Shown here one piece after another: positions 13,152 to 26,521 of a stretch of DNA of 64,000 bases. The notes beneath the pieces were generated by a model that saw only the letters and a program-made list of their open reading frames with translations, did no database searches and had not been told where the DNA came from. Position 1 is the stretch's first letter; each line of letters starts with the position of its first letter. This DNA comes from Akebia trifoliata. Its lineage: Eukaryota; Streptophyta; Magnoliopsida; Ranunculales; Lardizabalaceae. Where the stretch lies: contig CM030714.1 in the NCBI GenBank assembly GCA_017979445.1, positions 46,825,220-46,889,219 on the forward strand, in the 5' to 3' direction. The position numbers were made by a program, and so were the translations under genes.

Positions 13152-16100
13152 TTACCCATGTATTATATCCATGATTTGATCTCCACCAGGCTCCCCTTGT
13201 GACCCTAAGTCTAAATCGTGGCCTTGACTACCCATTTCAGCCGCAAACATGCATAGTTCATCTCTGTTAGGATCATGACCATCGTATGCTGATATTTCAT
13301 GCATTCGGCTATTAGAAGACCATCTTTGGCGAGCACAGCGAAGAACGAATATCAAGAGTGCAACTGTAGAAGTTCCTCCCGTTATTACAAAAAGCCCACC
13401 AAAACTAGTTACACCCAGACTACCATTGTCATCCTCGGAATCAGAACTTGAACAATTGTAAGAGTTAACCATTGCATTCTCTAACTCTAACAATTTTCCT
13501 TTTTCAGCTAATTCTAAAACCGCTTTAGAGAGGTCGGGAAGAATAGGTGATCCTGTCGGAAATACAAATGCAAACCCACCAATTTTGTAGGTTTGTCCTT
13601 GAACTTCGAAGTCTTTGCAATATTTAGCTAGGAATACATTGACGTAAGGTATTTCCAAGAATACGGCTGCAATTTCTTCTTTTTTAAGAGCTTGAGAATA
13701 ATCGTCGTAAGATGTGAATGTCCTGATGTTGTTGGGGTCGAAACCTAAGGCATCTTCCAAGTACTTGACAACAAAGGATCCGGTGTCGCAACCAACTTTG
13801 GCATTGGATTTCTTTAGACTGTCAACTGTAATTACTTCGGATTGAATCCTTCTGATGGTAAGCATGGAAGTAAGGCTAGCTGTGTAGCTTTGTGTGATGA
13901 CCATTGCAACAAATAGCCATACTACCATGGTCATCCTAGATAAATTGCTATGTTGTCTATCACCTATGTATATATAGTGAAACAAGTAGAACAAAGAATG
14001 AGTTTCTTCTCTTTCTATCAAGTACACGATCTAAGTGAAACACACAAAGAGATGCTTAAGTGCAAATTTGACTTAGGGTATACTTACCGATGTGCTAACC
14101 ATCTGATCTAATGAAATCTTTCGATTGATCAAAAATTGTGTTGAAGGATGAATTAAGATCAGATGGTTAGAATAATTGAGATATCCTTAGTGATACCCTT
14201 GGGATATAGTACATCACAATCATAGAAAGAAAAGAGATTTATCGAACTGACCCAACTGTTGCTTTTTTATTATAAAAACTCCCTTGGAGTTTCAACTACT
14301 CCAAAGGGAATAGCCTTACTCTATGAAGTTTGTACCCGGCCACCAAACCTCACTTTATAAAGTTTGTTACACAGCAAACCTTGGACTGTGGATCATGTCA
14401 TAAAATTCAAATTTACGTGGTTAATTTGTAACTTAACATACTTGGAGTGGATTCTAACTGCATTTTGTGGCATCCTATAACATGAATTGATGTCACAAGG
14501 TAGCAAATGACAAATTTCTATGAACTTTGAAAAGAAATTTCAAAAAAAAAAAAAAGAGAGTTAATTTTTACAGTTTAATTTTAATTTTAAATTTGGGAGT
14601 TCGGTAACCATGCATTGTCAACACCTATGATCAAGCTCAAAAAAGTTATTTTATTTTTTTTCTCTTGAATCTGAGTTTTCCATGAGACCTAGTAGGATGT
14701 GTTGTTGGATTGCTAATTTGATAATGCATGTGGGCCCAAAGACCCTTAGTAAGATTTGAAATCTTACCATGTTAGTCATGGTAGTATGATTCACAAAGTA
14801 AGGTTTGTTCAAGTAACAAAGTTGATATAAAGTAAGGGAGTTTTTTGTAATAAAATTGCAACAGATAGGACTGACCGTTAAAATAAATTTTTAAATTTTG
14901 TATTAAAAATAATTTTTCCAATTTTAAGACTAGTTAAGTCCTTAGTAGGAAGAATCTCTCTTACCATTTACTGAAAATAGTGTTGAGAAGGATAAAAAAA
15001 TTAAGGACCCTATTTGATTCCATGCAGAGCCTTTGAAATCTGGATTGTGCATTCTCTCGATCAACAAGACGACGAATCCATTGTAAATGTTAATGGCTGC
15101 AGTTAAACCCCACATCTCTTTCGTGAAGGGCTTCATGAACAGCCAAGCTTTTTCTGATCTTATTGATTTCTTTAAGACCACCATCTGGAGGCCTGATTCC
15201 GACCAAGGCTGCGAGAATTCTGCATAATTGCAACGGTTGGCCACTATCGATATATCGCCAACTGCCGCATCTAGCGTCTTCTTTCACACCATTCATGCAT
15301 AGAAGGATCGAAAATAAGTCTTAGTCTCTCTAGAATAAGAGCCTGAGGTACTGAAATATAGGGTTTAGCATGATTAGAAGAAATATTTAAGGGTAAATTA
15401 CTATTTCGTAATCAATGCTTTTGACTAATTTACGACTCACTGTTCATTTTAATTATCAAAACATGAATGGGTAACGTACTTGGAGGTTTTAAAGTGACTA
15501 TTTTGCAGGTTTAAAGTGATAATTTAACCAGTTAAAAGAGAAATTGTCACTTTAAACCTGTGAAATAGTCACGTTAAAACTGCCGAATTCATTGCCCATT
15601 CACGTTTTGGTAATTAAATGAACAGTGAGATGGAATCGTAAATTCGTCAAAAATTGATCACATTTTCGTAAATATGTCGATATTTAAAGTGATTAATTAG
15701 CAATAATCCAAGCTGAATGGTTGTGAGTTTAAATAAAATGATGCACTCTAGTAATTAGAGACCATTAATGATTTTGAATGTAATGTCGTGGAATGGAATT
15801 CTAAAAGAGTACTGATGATTTGATGGACTTTTGGGTCATGCTTCTGACAAACGTTGACGTGGAAGCACATAACTTATTAAAAAAAAAAAAGAGAAAATTT
15901 CTCTCTCTTACTCATTCTCTACCTACATATTTAATTTTTAAGATTTCAAATCTTACAAAGGATCATTGGGCCCACATTGATTATCACATTAATAATCCAA
16001 CAACACAGCCGTCTAGATTTCATGAAAATATTCATATTTAAAATAAATAAATAATAAATAAAAAACAATTATTTTTCGAGTTTGATCAAAAGTGTTTAAA

Positions 16101-19100
16101 ATGGACGGCTACCAAACACCCAAATTTAAAAATAAAATTCAACGGTGAAAATAACTGTTTTTTTTTTTTTAAGTTCATATAATTTTAGCCTCTACAACCC
16201 CATTTCATGGGATCATGATTTTGAATGTCAAAAAGGTGATTAGATCGGAAAGTTTCTCTTTTTCACTATGGGCAAGAGAGAGAAACTCTCTTTTTTTTTA
16301 ATAAGTTATACGCTTCTACATCATGTGTGTGTGTGCTGAAAGTACGTCAAATTCAGCACTCATTCTAGAATGTTAGGGAATAGAGTGAAGAGAGGAACAA
16401 GAGGCATTCTGACTTGCTTGACATATTCTTCTTTTTTAATCGAATTTCTATATCTAATTTAGGAGAATATTCTTTGAGGATTTGTATTCAAATGGGAGTC
16501 AATGGTTTTCCATGATAAAAATACAAAAAGAACGGAGGGTTTCTGTATTGAATGCATTGTATACTATTTTTGTTGATTTACATTTGTTAGATTTTATGAA
16601 ATATTTGAACTTATCAAAAGGGGACAAACAAAAAGTTAAGCTATAAATTTCTCACCTTGAGATGAATCTGCTCCACCAAAGAATCATAGGTGCCTAATTC
16701 AACAGGATAGAACTCATGTGGTAAGGGATAGGGCATACGATCCAGTACTGCATTGAAGACGTCAATTGAAAAACCATCGACTAACAATTTGCCGCTAGGA
16801 CGTTCATCTCTAACATTAACAAACTGATTAAATGTAGGATTCTTAGGCACACCTATTTTCAATGGATTCTCAATTGTCGGAAGAACCCATCCTCTCGGAG
16901 TCAACCAAGGGCCTCCTGGCCAGAAAACTTGACCTAGGATTCCCATTGAGGTGTTATGGCTCACCCCTTTGTTGACACTTAAAGAGAACCCCGATACCTC
17001 AGTCCAGAAACCCAATTCTCTATAACTCTTTCCAACCACATTGACGATACGAAAAATGCGGGCAGGAGCCAATTCACCGTCTAAAAAACGGAGATCACCC
17101 GTTAATCCCTCAAACCTAGTTTGTAAAATTTCATCTCTCAATTTTTTTCCATGAATTGAAGCCACAAGATTCATTTGGTCTTTTTGGGTATTGTTCCTAT
17201 TTTTTCTTCCCTCCATTGCAAGAGCCACAGCCCACAAAGCATCATAGGCCTGCAACCCAAAAATTCCAGGCTTCGAATCCATTTCTTCGGGATGCTCCAA
17301 ACGAAATTTATGTTGAAATCTTGTGTAGAAATCCTTAAATCTTGACCCAGTTCGAGGGATGTGACTCTTGACACCCAAGATGCCTTGCATTGAGGAGATG
17401 ACTGAGACATTAACATGATCAAGAAGACTTGTAATGGCATCAGTAGTGATCCATACATAGTCCTTCTCAATCATTCCCATTTTCTTCGCCTCTATAAATA
17501 GTTGGGTAGCCAATTCTAAAGAAGCGTGAACAATGTAAACCCTACATTGCCTGCTTTTAAGCTTCTCCAACTCTTTTGATAAAGAAGAAGGCAATGGAGG
17601 GAGAGGTAACATGTAATCTACTTCACATCTTACCTCTCGAAGGGCCTCAACTAGAAGCGGGCCAATACTAGAAGCAATAGAGTTGACATCTTCATAGATG
17701 AAATTCACTCGTCGCCATTCCCAGGTCCCTATTATAGCAGCTATAGCTCTCAATTGTGTTTGTTGGTTGTGAGTGGCTTGAATCAAGAAAGGCCACTTCG
17801 TGGTGGCCCATGGTGGGGCTATGTCGGAGAAGGAAAGAATAGGAACTTGAGCTTTGTTACTGATATCAGCAATTAAGGCGGCTTCATCCCATGCCCGTAA
17901 GCCTAAGATTGCTCGCACTTGTTGCTCATTGATAAGGTCCATAGCTGCACTCATAGTTAACATCTTTAATTAGCCACTTAAGCTCTTGTCTTATTATTAT
18001 GTTTTACAATACAATGCAACTAAACCTGGAAAAACCAGCTTTATTAAGCACTTATATATTTATCTAAATAAATCTTGTATCTGTTCTCCTCTCCCCAAAT
18101 TATATCTAAGATCATGTCCAACATGGGCAATCTAGTTCATGCTGTCTTCTATATTTTTAGATAAATCTCATTTTTTTTAATAAATACCTTTAAAGTACAA
18201 TCATATTTTGATCTTCAAGGCAAAAGGCAAGGATCATATCGTAATTATGCCAGTGCATTTTTGTAACTAACGTTTCAAGGTTTTTTTATGTCATAAAAAT
18301 GAAATCGATCAACGACAGTAAAATTCTTTCATTTTTATATTAAATATAAAATAAATTATTTCAAGAAAATATTTATTGGAGAAAACATTGTTTTGGATTC
18401 AAATATTGAATTTGTGACTTACTTCCCTGGATTATAAAGAATTTATTATACACCTCCCTTGACTGATAATTTGAATTACCACTGGAGTTTTTGTCATCGC
18501 CAGAAGGGTGTCTGTAACATATATGGAACACTCTTTGGATCCACTGAGTCATAAATGTTTGGCCAGCCCACCCACCAAACACAAAATTACTGGCTGTATA
18601 TTCAATTATGTTTTCTTCATTGACTAATAATGCAAGCATGGACATTTTAACATAGACGACTTGGCAATCACCAAGCAAGCTGATTTATTTTACTATTATT
18701 ATTATTATTTGCATAATTTAGTAGTGATGGAGCAATATCATGTGTCACTAGATCCAAAATAATGTGTCATATGTTCATGTAAAAGGAAAGAATCGCAACA
18801 AATTGACTCGAAATTCACTCACTTGACGTGGCGTCAAGCAAGTGAATTTCAAGTCAGTTTATCATCATTAGTCAAAAGGAAAAGGAGTTAAAACTTAAAA
18901 GTTCCCTCTCAACTCTTGGTTTAAAGGATTAATGGGACATTAATTTTACTTGCATGGATGAATTTTAAAGATTTAAGGAGGTTATTGAAACTGTTTTATA
19001 TCGAGGGATTTGTCTAAAATATTTCTAATTAATCAGGGAGGTAAATTAAAAAGTTTCCTTTTTCAAAATTTCATTGTATCAATGCAGATAAATTTCGGGT

Positions 19101-19309
19101 CCAACTCAAAACCAAATAAGGAGAGAGACAAGGCAATAAGTGTCCGATGTGGGACTAAACTCAACATGCCCTGCACGTGTGGATTAGATTGGGCTAAAGC
19201 ACGTGGAGACATGAATTGAGTGACATGGAGGAGAAAGGTTAATACCATGATAAATTTGGGGTCCAACTCAAAATCATTTGACAACGAGTGGAGAGGCCCA
19301 CGAGCTTAC

Positions 19310-19341
<32 letters not shown>

Positions 19342-19671
19342 CAATGAGTGTCTGATGTGAGACTAAACAACAAATTCTGAAAATTAAAAGAGATTTAACT
19401 TCTAACCAGCAAGAGCTGCTTGGATGGGTTCCCGCTTAGAGTCTCTAATGTGAAGAACTGGTCTGTCACTACTGGACTTGTAGAAATCTTCCATCGCCAT
19501 CTTCATTGCGACCTCCTCTACTTTGCCCACCCAAGAACTATTATCTACAATGGCACCTATACTCACCCTTTTCCCCATATCACCATCACCCATAGCTTCC
19601 CATGATGAAAGTAACAAAAGGTAGACTGAGTAAGGGAAGAAGAAGAAGAAGAAGAGAGGAAGAGATGGCAT
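13152..19671 (-). CDS. glutamate receptor-like channel, clade II type, copy B
   Basis: Tandem paralogue of the upstream GLR with the same four-exon structure: 19671-19407, 17944-16656, 15277-14965 and 13963-13152, giving 892 aa. It differs from copy A by scattered substitutions, one extra Phe in the signal peptide, and a shorter C-terminus ending DIIHG where copy A ends DIIQIIY. The start was placed at 19671 because the residues after it match copy A's signal peptide. An in-frame Met at 19836 lies upstream of the TATA box and was rejected. The ligand Arg in IVANR, the SYTASLTS motif of M3 and the M4 helix are retained. There are no disabling mutations, so both copies may function. Exon 3 could alternatively start at 15280. 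Confidence 0.9.
15394..15710. repeat. MITE-like foldback in GLR copy B intron 2
   Basis: Copy B equivalent of the element at about 3332-3648, with the same inverted arms and central TTTAAAGTGA pair. Its presence in both copies dates insertion before the duplication. Confidence 0.6.
19312..19342. repeat. GA microsatellite in GLR copy B intron 1
   Basis: About 15 GA units. Copy A has only a short GAGAGAGAG at the same place (about 6860), so this is an expansion specific to copy B. Confidence 0.85.
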
Positions 19672-19729
19672 TTGGTTCTCTTGATCAAAACTGAGAAGTG
19701 AGAAGTCTTTGATGATTTTTCTTAATTTA

Positions 19730-19742
19730 CTTATATAATACA
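19730..19742 (-). promoter_or_regulatory. TATA box of GLR copy B
   Basis: Minus-strand TATATAAGT about 60 bp upstream of the start codon, at the same place as in copy A. Confidence 0.5.
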
Positions 19743-19939
19743 TTATTGTATGATAGCTTACTATGTTAAATCGAGTAAACAAAAAACAAAGAAAAGTCGT
19801 TGTCCCACCATGGAAGTTTACTGGATCAAAAATCATTATTTTTTTTGTCTTGAACCGTTCAAAAGATGAAATTTTGGTTACTTCATTGGGTGGACGCCAC
19901 GTGTAAGATACATATCATCATGACTCATCAAAACCCTTA

Positions 19940-20205
19940 TTTTAACTGACGATGAAATTAATGAATAATTAAGTGGTAAGACCTTATGAAGGTTATTCCT
20001 AAGTCTTTGGTTCATCAAATCCCTTATTTAAAGAGACGATGAAATTAATGAATAATTAAGTGGTAAGACCTTATGAAGGTTATTCTTAGGTCTTTGGTTC
20101 ATCAAATCCCTTATTTAAAGAGACGATGAAATTAATGAATAACTAAGTGGTAAGACTTTGTGGAGGTTGTTCCTAGGTCTTATGTTCAATCAAACCTCTT
20201 GAACC
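19940..20205 (+). repeat. 87-bp tandem repeat, three units
   Basis: The motif GATGAAATTAATGAATAA starts at 19951, 20038 and 20125, a period of 87 bp. Each unit carries AAGTGGTAAGACCTTATG and a following GGTTCA-type segment, faintly reminiscent of tRNA-derived A and B boxes. Copy A retains only a short single remnant near 7440-7500, so the array arose or expanded in unit B. Confidence 0.85.
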
Positions 20206-22499
20206 CCTTCTTATGCTAATCCCACACCCACCAAGCAAAAATAAATAATAAATAAAAAATCAATGAATATATTTGCATGTGATTCTTTTGCATTAATGGC
20301 CAATGAGACAATGAATGTTGGGAAGAACGTATAATGGAATCAGTTTTCCTTTTAAAATCATAGGTGCTGCCCAGTTTCTCAAGCTTTGGCACAAGTTTAT
20401 TGGTCAGTTAATGCTTTAGTATCCAATGAAGTTGGACTTTATAATCCTCCCTTCTAGTAATCTAGGAAAATTTTGAATTTGAATCCATTCCTGATCCATG
20501 TTGATGAAGGGTGTTAGCTAGAGTAGCAAATGGCACTATGAATATTTATCCCACTTCTAATAAAGAAGGAAATTATCAAATAAAATACAGGAATTGGTTC
20601 CTGTTTCGGTGCATTATTCATTTTCTGAAAATGATAAATTACCAATTCTGAAATTAATTTAATAGGAACAAAAATTAGTTTAAATTGCCAAAATACCCTC
20701 TTTGTTTTTAGTTTTTTTATTGGTAAAATTGGTAAGCTTATTTGAGTTAATTCATTGATCCGCTCCAAAAGTTTGTCTGTGTTATTCCTATGAGGTGGAT
20801 TAAACCAAATTTTGGGGTGGATCAAATTGAATATTGATGGATAGAGAAGGAAACAACTCTACGGACGCTTTAGCTGTTTATGCATCCTCCTCGGGTTCTT
20901 CTGAAAATTTTTATTTTGCACATGATCTTCCATTTTTAGTTAAGAGGACATTTGTTGGTGACCAATTGGGTCTCCCAAATACCTGAATTCTGTAATTCTT
21001 TCCTTAAAATTAATAAATTTTTGCTTGCTTAGAAGAAGAAAAAAAAAAAGAGCTAGGTGGCACATTCTAAAATATTCCCTTAATTTTTATTATTAAACAT
21101 ATAACATTTTGAGACAAATATTTTCATAATTCAACTTTAATTTTTCTACTTTGTACAAATTTTAATTTCTAAAATTGTAATTTATCCTTTTCGAAATTCA
21201 AATGATCACGCACTATAATGAAAATTTTACAATTTTCAGCAAACATTTTGGTAAATCGACCAAATAAAAATCAGTCAAACCTATGATTTATATTGATTGG
21301 CTAAATATTCTCTTTACCATATGTTTAATTTTTTGAACAGGTTCAGGGATTGGTTTTTGAAATAATAAGTCCTCAAATTCAATGACTTGAATTAACCACT
21401 CAGATGGATTGTCAATCACATGTTGGACTAATTAAACATTTATTTCTCAACGGGACTAAGTATGGTGCCATATATGCATGAGACATGCAAAGGAGACTTG
21501 AAATAGAGTAAATAGCCATCTTTCTCTTTTACATTTTTTCTTAAGTCAAACCTCATATTGCACTTCTTGATATGAAAATTGATATATAGGATCTATAAAT
21601 GCTTTTTCATTTGTATTATAATGAAAAACAACTATGATTATCATACACTATCACGTCAAGATGTGCCATTTGAAGCTCCATCCTCAGGTCACTTCAGCGT
21701 TATTTTTCTTAGAATATTCCAATGTCAACGGTGTGTTGTGTGGCACAATTGTCCAAAGATAGTAAAGAATTTTCTGGAGATATATCTATATATGTTTCCT
21801 TGGGCCTAAAGAAACTTATATCAAGGAAAGTGGACTAGACTTTTCATGGTATCCAACTACGGTGCACCCTAGCAATGTGACAAATAAAATATCAGTTTTA
21901 CCATTTTCCAAGAAAGTCCTGCTACGACGAACCTAGATTTGTTGACTTATGGAAAACGAAAGAAATGTCAAATATTAGACGAATCTTTTGTGTTTGACCG
22001 CTACAAAAAGGTCGGTTCTTTTAATTAAGGATTTTATATAACATAAAATACACAGTCGATAACAATGGTGACACTATTTTTGGGAACCCTTCGTACGTGT
22101 GCAACCCATTTTCAATTCATCTTCAGATCAGATAAGGAAAAAAGTATATATAGAATTTGATTTGATTCTATTTAATTAAGTTATTATGTCAAGTTGATTG
22201 ATGAATTTAACTTAACTTTCTTATAATAATAGAATATTAGAAATGATTGAAGTTAAAATTAGATTAATGCAATTAATTTAATATTGATCTACGTAAAGAA
22301 GTGATCAAAGAATAATATTTTCCTTTCCATGGTGGGTAGAGCAGATATTTTCATTAGCTTGGCATGAGTAACGGTTGCTTACCAACATCTTACTCTCTAT
22401 AATCTCTGTAATCTATGACTGATCAACAATAATAAATAAACAACAACAAAATTAAGAAGTCTAAGCTGATTGGTAGGAGTCCAACTTCAAATTTCGAAA
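20206..22499. other. intergenic DNA upstream of GLR copy B
   Basis: Aligned along most of its length with 7500-9150 of unit A. No coding sequence is recognised. It includes a copy of the block with AAGAAAGTCCTGCTACGACG near 21900-22000. Confidence 0.6.
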
Positions 22500-22945
22500 G
22501 AACTCTCTTCATTACAAAATTGAGAAGTCTAGTGTGCGTATTATGATACACCAAATTATTTTCTCTTGAGGAGTATTGGTTTCTATAATTTCCTATATAA
22601 GTCATATTACAATCACATAATCATAAACCAGACAATAAATTCAATTCCATTCTTCTTCATGATAATGCAATCCTACAATTTCGTTCTACCATTGTCGGTG
22701 GGCTGTCACCCATTTTTTTGTCCATTAGATATTTCATCAAACAATTATAGGCAAAGACGATACATCCCAACATATCACAAAAGAAATGGCTACCAAAGAT
22801 GGTGGTCTAGGCCCTTTGGTGTATTTGTATTGGTACCTAACCGATGTGCTTCTGAATAATATAGAAGTCATGAGGGTGCACCACCATTGTTGCATTCTTT
22901 TATCTTGCCTACACCAAGTTACCATTATTTACCACGTATGAAAGT
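22500..22945 (+). mobile_element. Copia-like LTR end and leader remnant, block B1
   Basis: A diverged duplicate of the 25100-26100 block: ATTCCATTCTTCTTCATGAT, then a segment matching CAATCCTGCAACCCCGTTCT of the other copies. The primer-binding site is too degraded to recognise here. It is interrupted at its right by the CACTA-like remnant and resumes at 23261. Confidence 0.35.
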
Positions 22946-23260
22946 CACAAGCGTGCCTCAAATTTTGCACAACCATAGTGACGGTCTAAACATCTGGTTA
23001 GCGCAATAATATGTTTTAGTGTCGGTCTTCATTTCTGGCCATAGGTATATACACTTTTTGCGATGGTCAAAAGCTGGTCATCGCGATATGTAGTCGCTAA
23101 AAGACCTAATTTGCCCTCTAATAAATTAATTCATAAAATTACATAACTCTTTTTTGAGATGATCATTAAAAAAACCATCATCATAGGACTTTATATATAG
23201 CATGGTCAATACGTGGCTGTTGCTGAAAAATTGTTGCTATAGGTAATTTTTCTTGTAGTG
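22946..23260. mobile_element. small CACTA (En/Spm)-like remnant
   Basis: The right end reads TTTTTCTTGTAGTG, the inverse of the CACTACAAGAAAA terminus typical of plant CACTA elements. The interior has subterminal-style motifs such as GCGATGGTCAAAAGCTGGTC and GTCGCTAAAAG. The left end (CACAAGCG) is degraded. Homologous flanking DNA in unit A is uninterrupted, consistent with an insertion of about 315 bp flanked by AGT/AGG. There is no transposase. Confidence 0.6.
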
Positions 23261-24263
23261 AGGAGACGATACTTTTGATGTTGTTCATCAATTGTCATCC
23301 TGTAGGCATCACCACATCCAGATCTCATCTATCCCCGTTGAATTCCATCCTATTTATCACCACTGCCATCGTTGATCTCCATTGTCGACAATGGATGCTA
23401 TATCATCTTCACGAAATCATTGTTTCCAAATCAACATATTCCACCACAACAATAACTTCATTTCCATCGATAAATTCCTTGGTACATTAACTAAACCTCC
23501 TATAGCTCTAATAAGGTCTTTAATTATTCTAATTTGATGAAGAAAGCTTGAAAATTGTGGGCTCCACTTTCTATGCCCCGATTACACTTCGCTAATTTTC
23601 TTAACACAAGTTGTTCAAGTCTAATGACTTAGTCCATGGTCCATAAAATCCACAGAGCTTATGTCAAATCCTTGCATAAGAAGAAAGAAAAAATATTATT
23701 TTCAATCCAGTTGGCTTAGACCAAATGTGGAGGGATAAAATCTGCAAGCCATAAGATTGTGGTATGTGTCCACGTTTTCGCATCTCAGCAAAAACAGCCT
23801 CAGCCTTCTCTAGCAACCTAGATGCGCAATAGCCCTAGATGGATGGACTGCTACTATAAAATGATAAAAGTTTGCAGTGAGGCTACTTGCTTCGCTAAGG
23901 CATCTGCTATTTTCCTAACAATCGTCTTTAATTAATGCAATTCACCCAACTCTCCACTAGTCAAGTATAATTGCTCCCCTAATAGTGAGTGATTATTCAG
24001 TGGCAGAGATTGTGTATATTGGAGTATATCCAATAATGGTACATCATTCACAATAACTCTTCAAATATAAAGTAGTAGATCTTTTATAATGCCGTGTTTA
24101 AAATAGTTATCGAATCTTTACTAATTCAGAGCTGCATTGTACAATAACTATGTTGTGAGGTATAATCTTGAGGTTACTCTAGCACAACTCTTTTAATAAT
24201 TAAACATTTGAATCAAGGAAGCTATATTTTTCATAGTATCCAAATACGATGGACCCTGGAAAT
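23261..24263. other. repeat-derived intergenic DNA
   Basis: 23261-23700 resembles 11330-11770 and 25610-26060 (Copia-like leader block, decayed). 23700-24150 has no recognisable gene. 24151-24200 is the surviving right arm of the MITE seen intact at 9868-10060. Confidence 0.5.
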
Positions 24264-24483
24264 GGAACAGAGATTTGTTGTTTTGAATTGCGCGTGCTAA
24301 ATTGATGAACCAATGGCAGGCCACCACCACGTGTATTTAAAAAATAAGAGTGATTGGTTAGGGAAGAGAAATTTTCAGAGCCGTTAAAATGCATGGATTT
24401 TAATTTTTTAAAATACTCGTGGAGGCCTGCCATTGGATCATCAGCTTAGCACATAAAATTCAAAACAGCAAATCTCTGTTCCT
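24264..24483. repeat. MITE-like foldback, unit B copy
   Basis: Counterpart of the element at 10095-10322. Inverted arms contain GATGAACCAATGGCAGGCC and GGCCTGCCATTGGATCATC. It lies within a short minus-strand ORF that is only repeat sequence. Confidence 0.65.
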
Positions 24484-25059
24484 AGAAATGTCTCCATAAA
24501 TATCAGTTTTAACATTTTCTAAGAAAGTTCTGCTTCAACGAAACCATATTGGTTGACTCGTGAAAAATAATAGAAATGTCAAATATTAGAGGAAGCTGGA
24601 CTGAAATATTTTTTTTTGTATGGATGCGAGATATTATTCCAAATCACGCGCATGTAAAATGTCAAGTTGTTCTAATTTAGATTTTTATATAATAATATAT
24701 AGAAAGTTTGTAACAATGGTAACACTTGACCATTATTTTTTGGGAACCCTTTGTAAATGTGGGACCCATTTTCGATAATCTTGAGTAGGGTCTTTATTTG
24801 AGTTGATTTGACTAAGTTATTATTTCAAAGTATTGAAATTAACTTAGCTTTCTTTGATGAATTTAAAATTAGATTTATCAAGTTAATTTAATATTCATCT
24901 ACATAAAGAAGTGATTAAAGTATAGTTTTCTATCTTTCTAGGATGGGAAGAGCTGTTATAGCCGTTGTCTACCAACATCTATTCTCTATAATCTAGGATT
25001 CAACAATAATGTACTAATAAATATACAAATCACTATTAGCATCTTCTCCAATCTATAAA

Positions 25060-26100
25060 GTATGAAACTCGAGAAAATTCATGACTTTAGAAGGTAAAGC
25101 AACCAACCGATATTCATGGCATTGTGATAAAGTTGAATGGGATACACCAAATTATATTATCTTGAGAATTAAGATGAAGAATAAGATTATAATAATTCTA
25201 ATCAGATTAGATTTGATAATTAATCATAGTTTGTTTATATTTATTGGAGTATTGTTCTCAATTATTTTTTATATAACTCTTTTTAGAATCACATAATCAT
25301 AACTAAATCAATAAATCTAATTCCATTCTTCTTCATGGTATCAAAGTCAATCATCTAACGACTTATGTTCTACTAATAATCCAATCTTGCAACCCCGTTC
25401 TACCACCATTGGTGGATTACCACCCATTTTTTTTTGGTTTAGGCTCTTTGGCGTATTTGTAGAGGTACGTAACAGATGTGCTTCTAAATCATATATATAA
25501 ATATGAAAGTCATGAAGGTGTACCACCGTTGTTGCATACTTTTATCGTGTCTACACCAAGTCACCATTATTTACCACATACAAGAGATCGTCCTTGAGGA
25601 TATGACACTTCTGATGTTGTTGATCGATTGTCATCCTATAGGCATCGCTTCATTCAATATGAGCCACTCACTTTCAGCCAGAAACTCATCCATCCCTGTT
25701 GCATTCCATCCTATTTATCATCACTGTTGTCGTTCATCTCCATTGCCATCAATGGATGCTATATCTTTACCAAATCATTGTTGCCAAATTAATGTATTCG
25801 ACAACATCAATTGCTTCATTTACGTTGATAAATTTCATGCCACATTAACTAGAACCCCCTATAGCTCTAGTAAGGTCTCTCACAGTCTACCTTCAATTTG
25901 CACAATTACCTCACAAACTACCATTTGTTCTAATTTCTTGAAGAAAGCTTCAAGATTGTGGGCTCCATTCCAATATCCAAACTTCAGTTTGCGAATTTGC
26001 TTAACATAAGTTGTTGAAGCGCAGCGCAATGATCATGACTCAGTCCATGGTCCATTAAAACCCACAAAGCTATCCTTGTGTACGAAGAATAACAAAAAAG
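25060..26100 (+). mobile_element. Copia-like LTR end and leader remnant, block B2
   Basis: The best-preserved copy. The stretch TTCCATTCTTCTTCA then TGGTATCAAAGTC (about 25320-25350) fits an LTR 3' end followed by a Met-tRNA primer-binding site. The downstream leader contains a 168-aa open frame (25503-26009) without any motif I recognise and with no RT, integrase or protease. It is probably a non-autonomous or internally deleted element. Confidence 0.4.
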
Positions 26101-26521
26101 AGAGTATTATTTTCAACCTATAATTGACTTAGACCAATCATATGGCCCGAAGAACTTTTGAATCATCCATGATCAGGCTAGCTTTTCAAAAACCCTTTGG
26201 ATATTTCGTGATCGAGCTCTCTTTCAAATAACGTTTGAATCAATTGTTATCAAGCACATCGTTTTTAAATTTTTAAACATTTACCGATCAAGAACATATT
26301 TAATCCTTTTTGGATTAAAATCCATTTCACGGACTCAACATGAAGACCCTAACCTTTTTTTTTTTTTTCTTCTCTTAATACAACTTGGGCAAAGCACTTC
26401 ATTGCCATAAAATAAATTATTCGATTCCCATTATACTCCTCAACATGTTACATTTTATGCGATATATCCCAACCCAAGCCTCTCTACACTCCGTTCATTG
26501 GGTAATTATAAAAGCACCCCA

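Noticed and set aside
19672..19836. Upstream extension of GLR copy B exon 1 to a Met at 19836
   Set aside because: It would cross the TATA box region, is absent from copy A, and would bury the signal peptide.
25503..26009. 168-aa frame as a host gene
   Set aside because: It lies in a repeated Copia-like leader block present three times in the window, has no known domain, and the unit A copy (11334-11723) is shorter.
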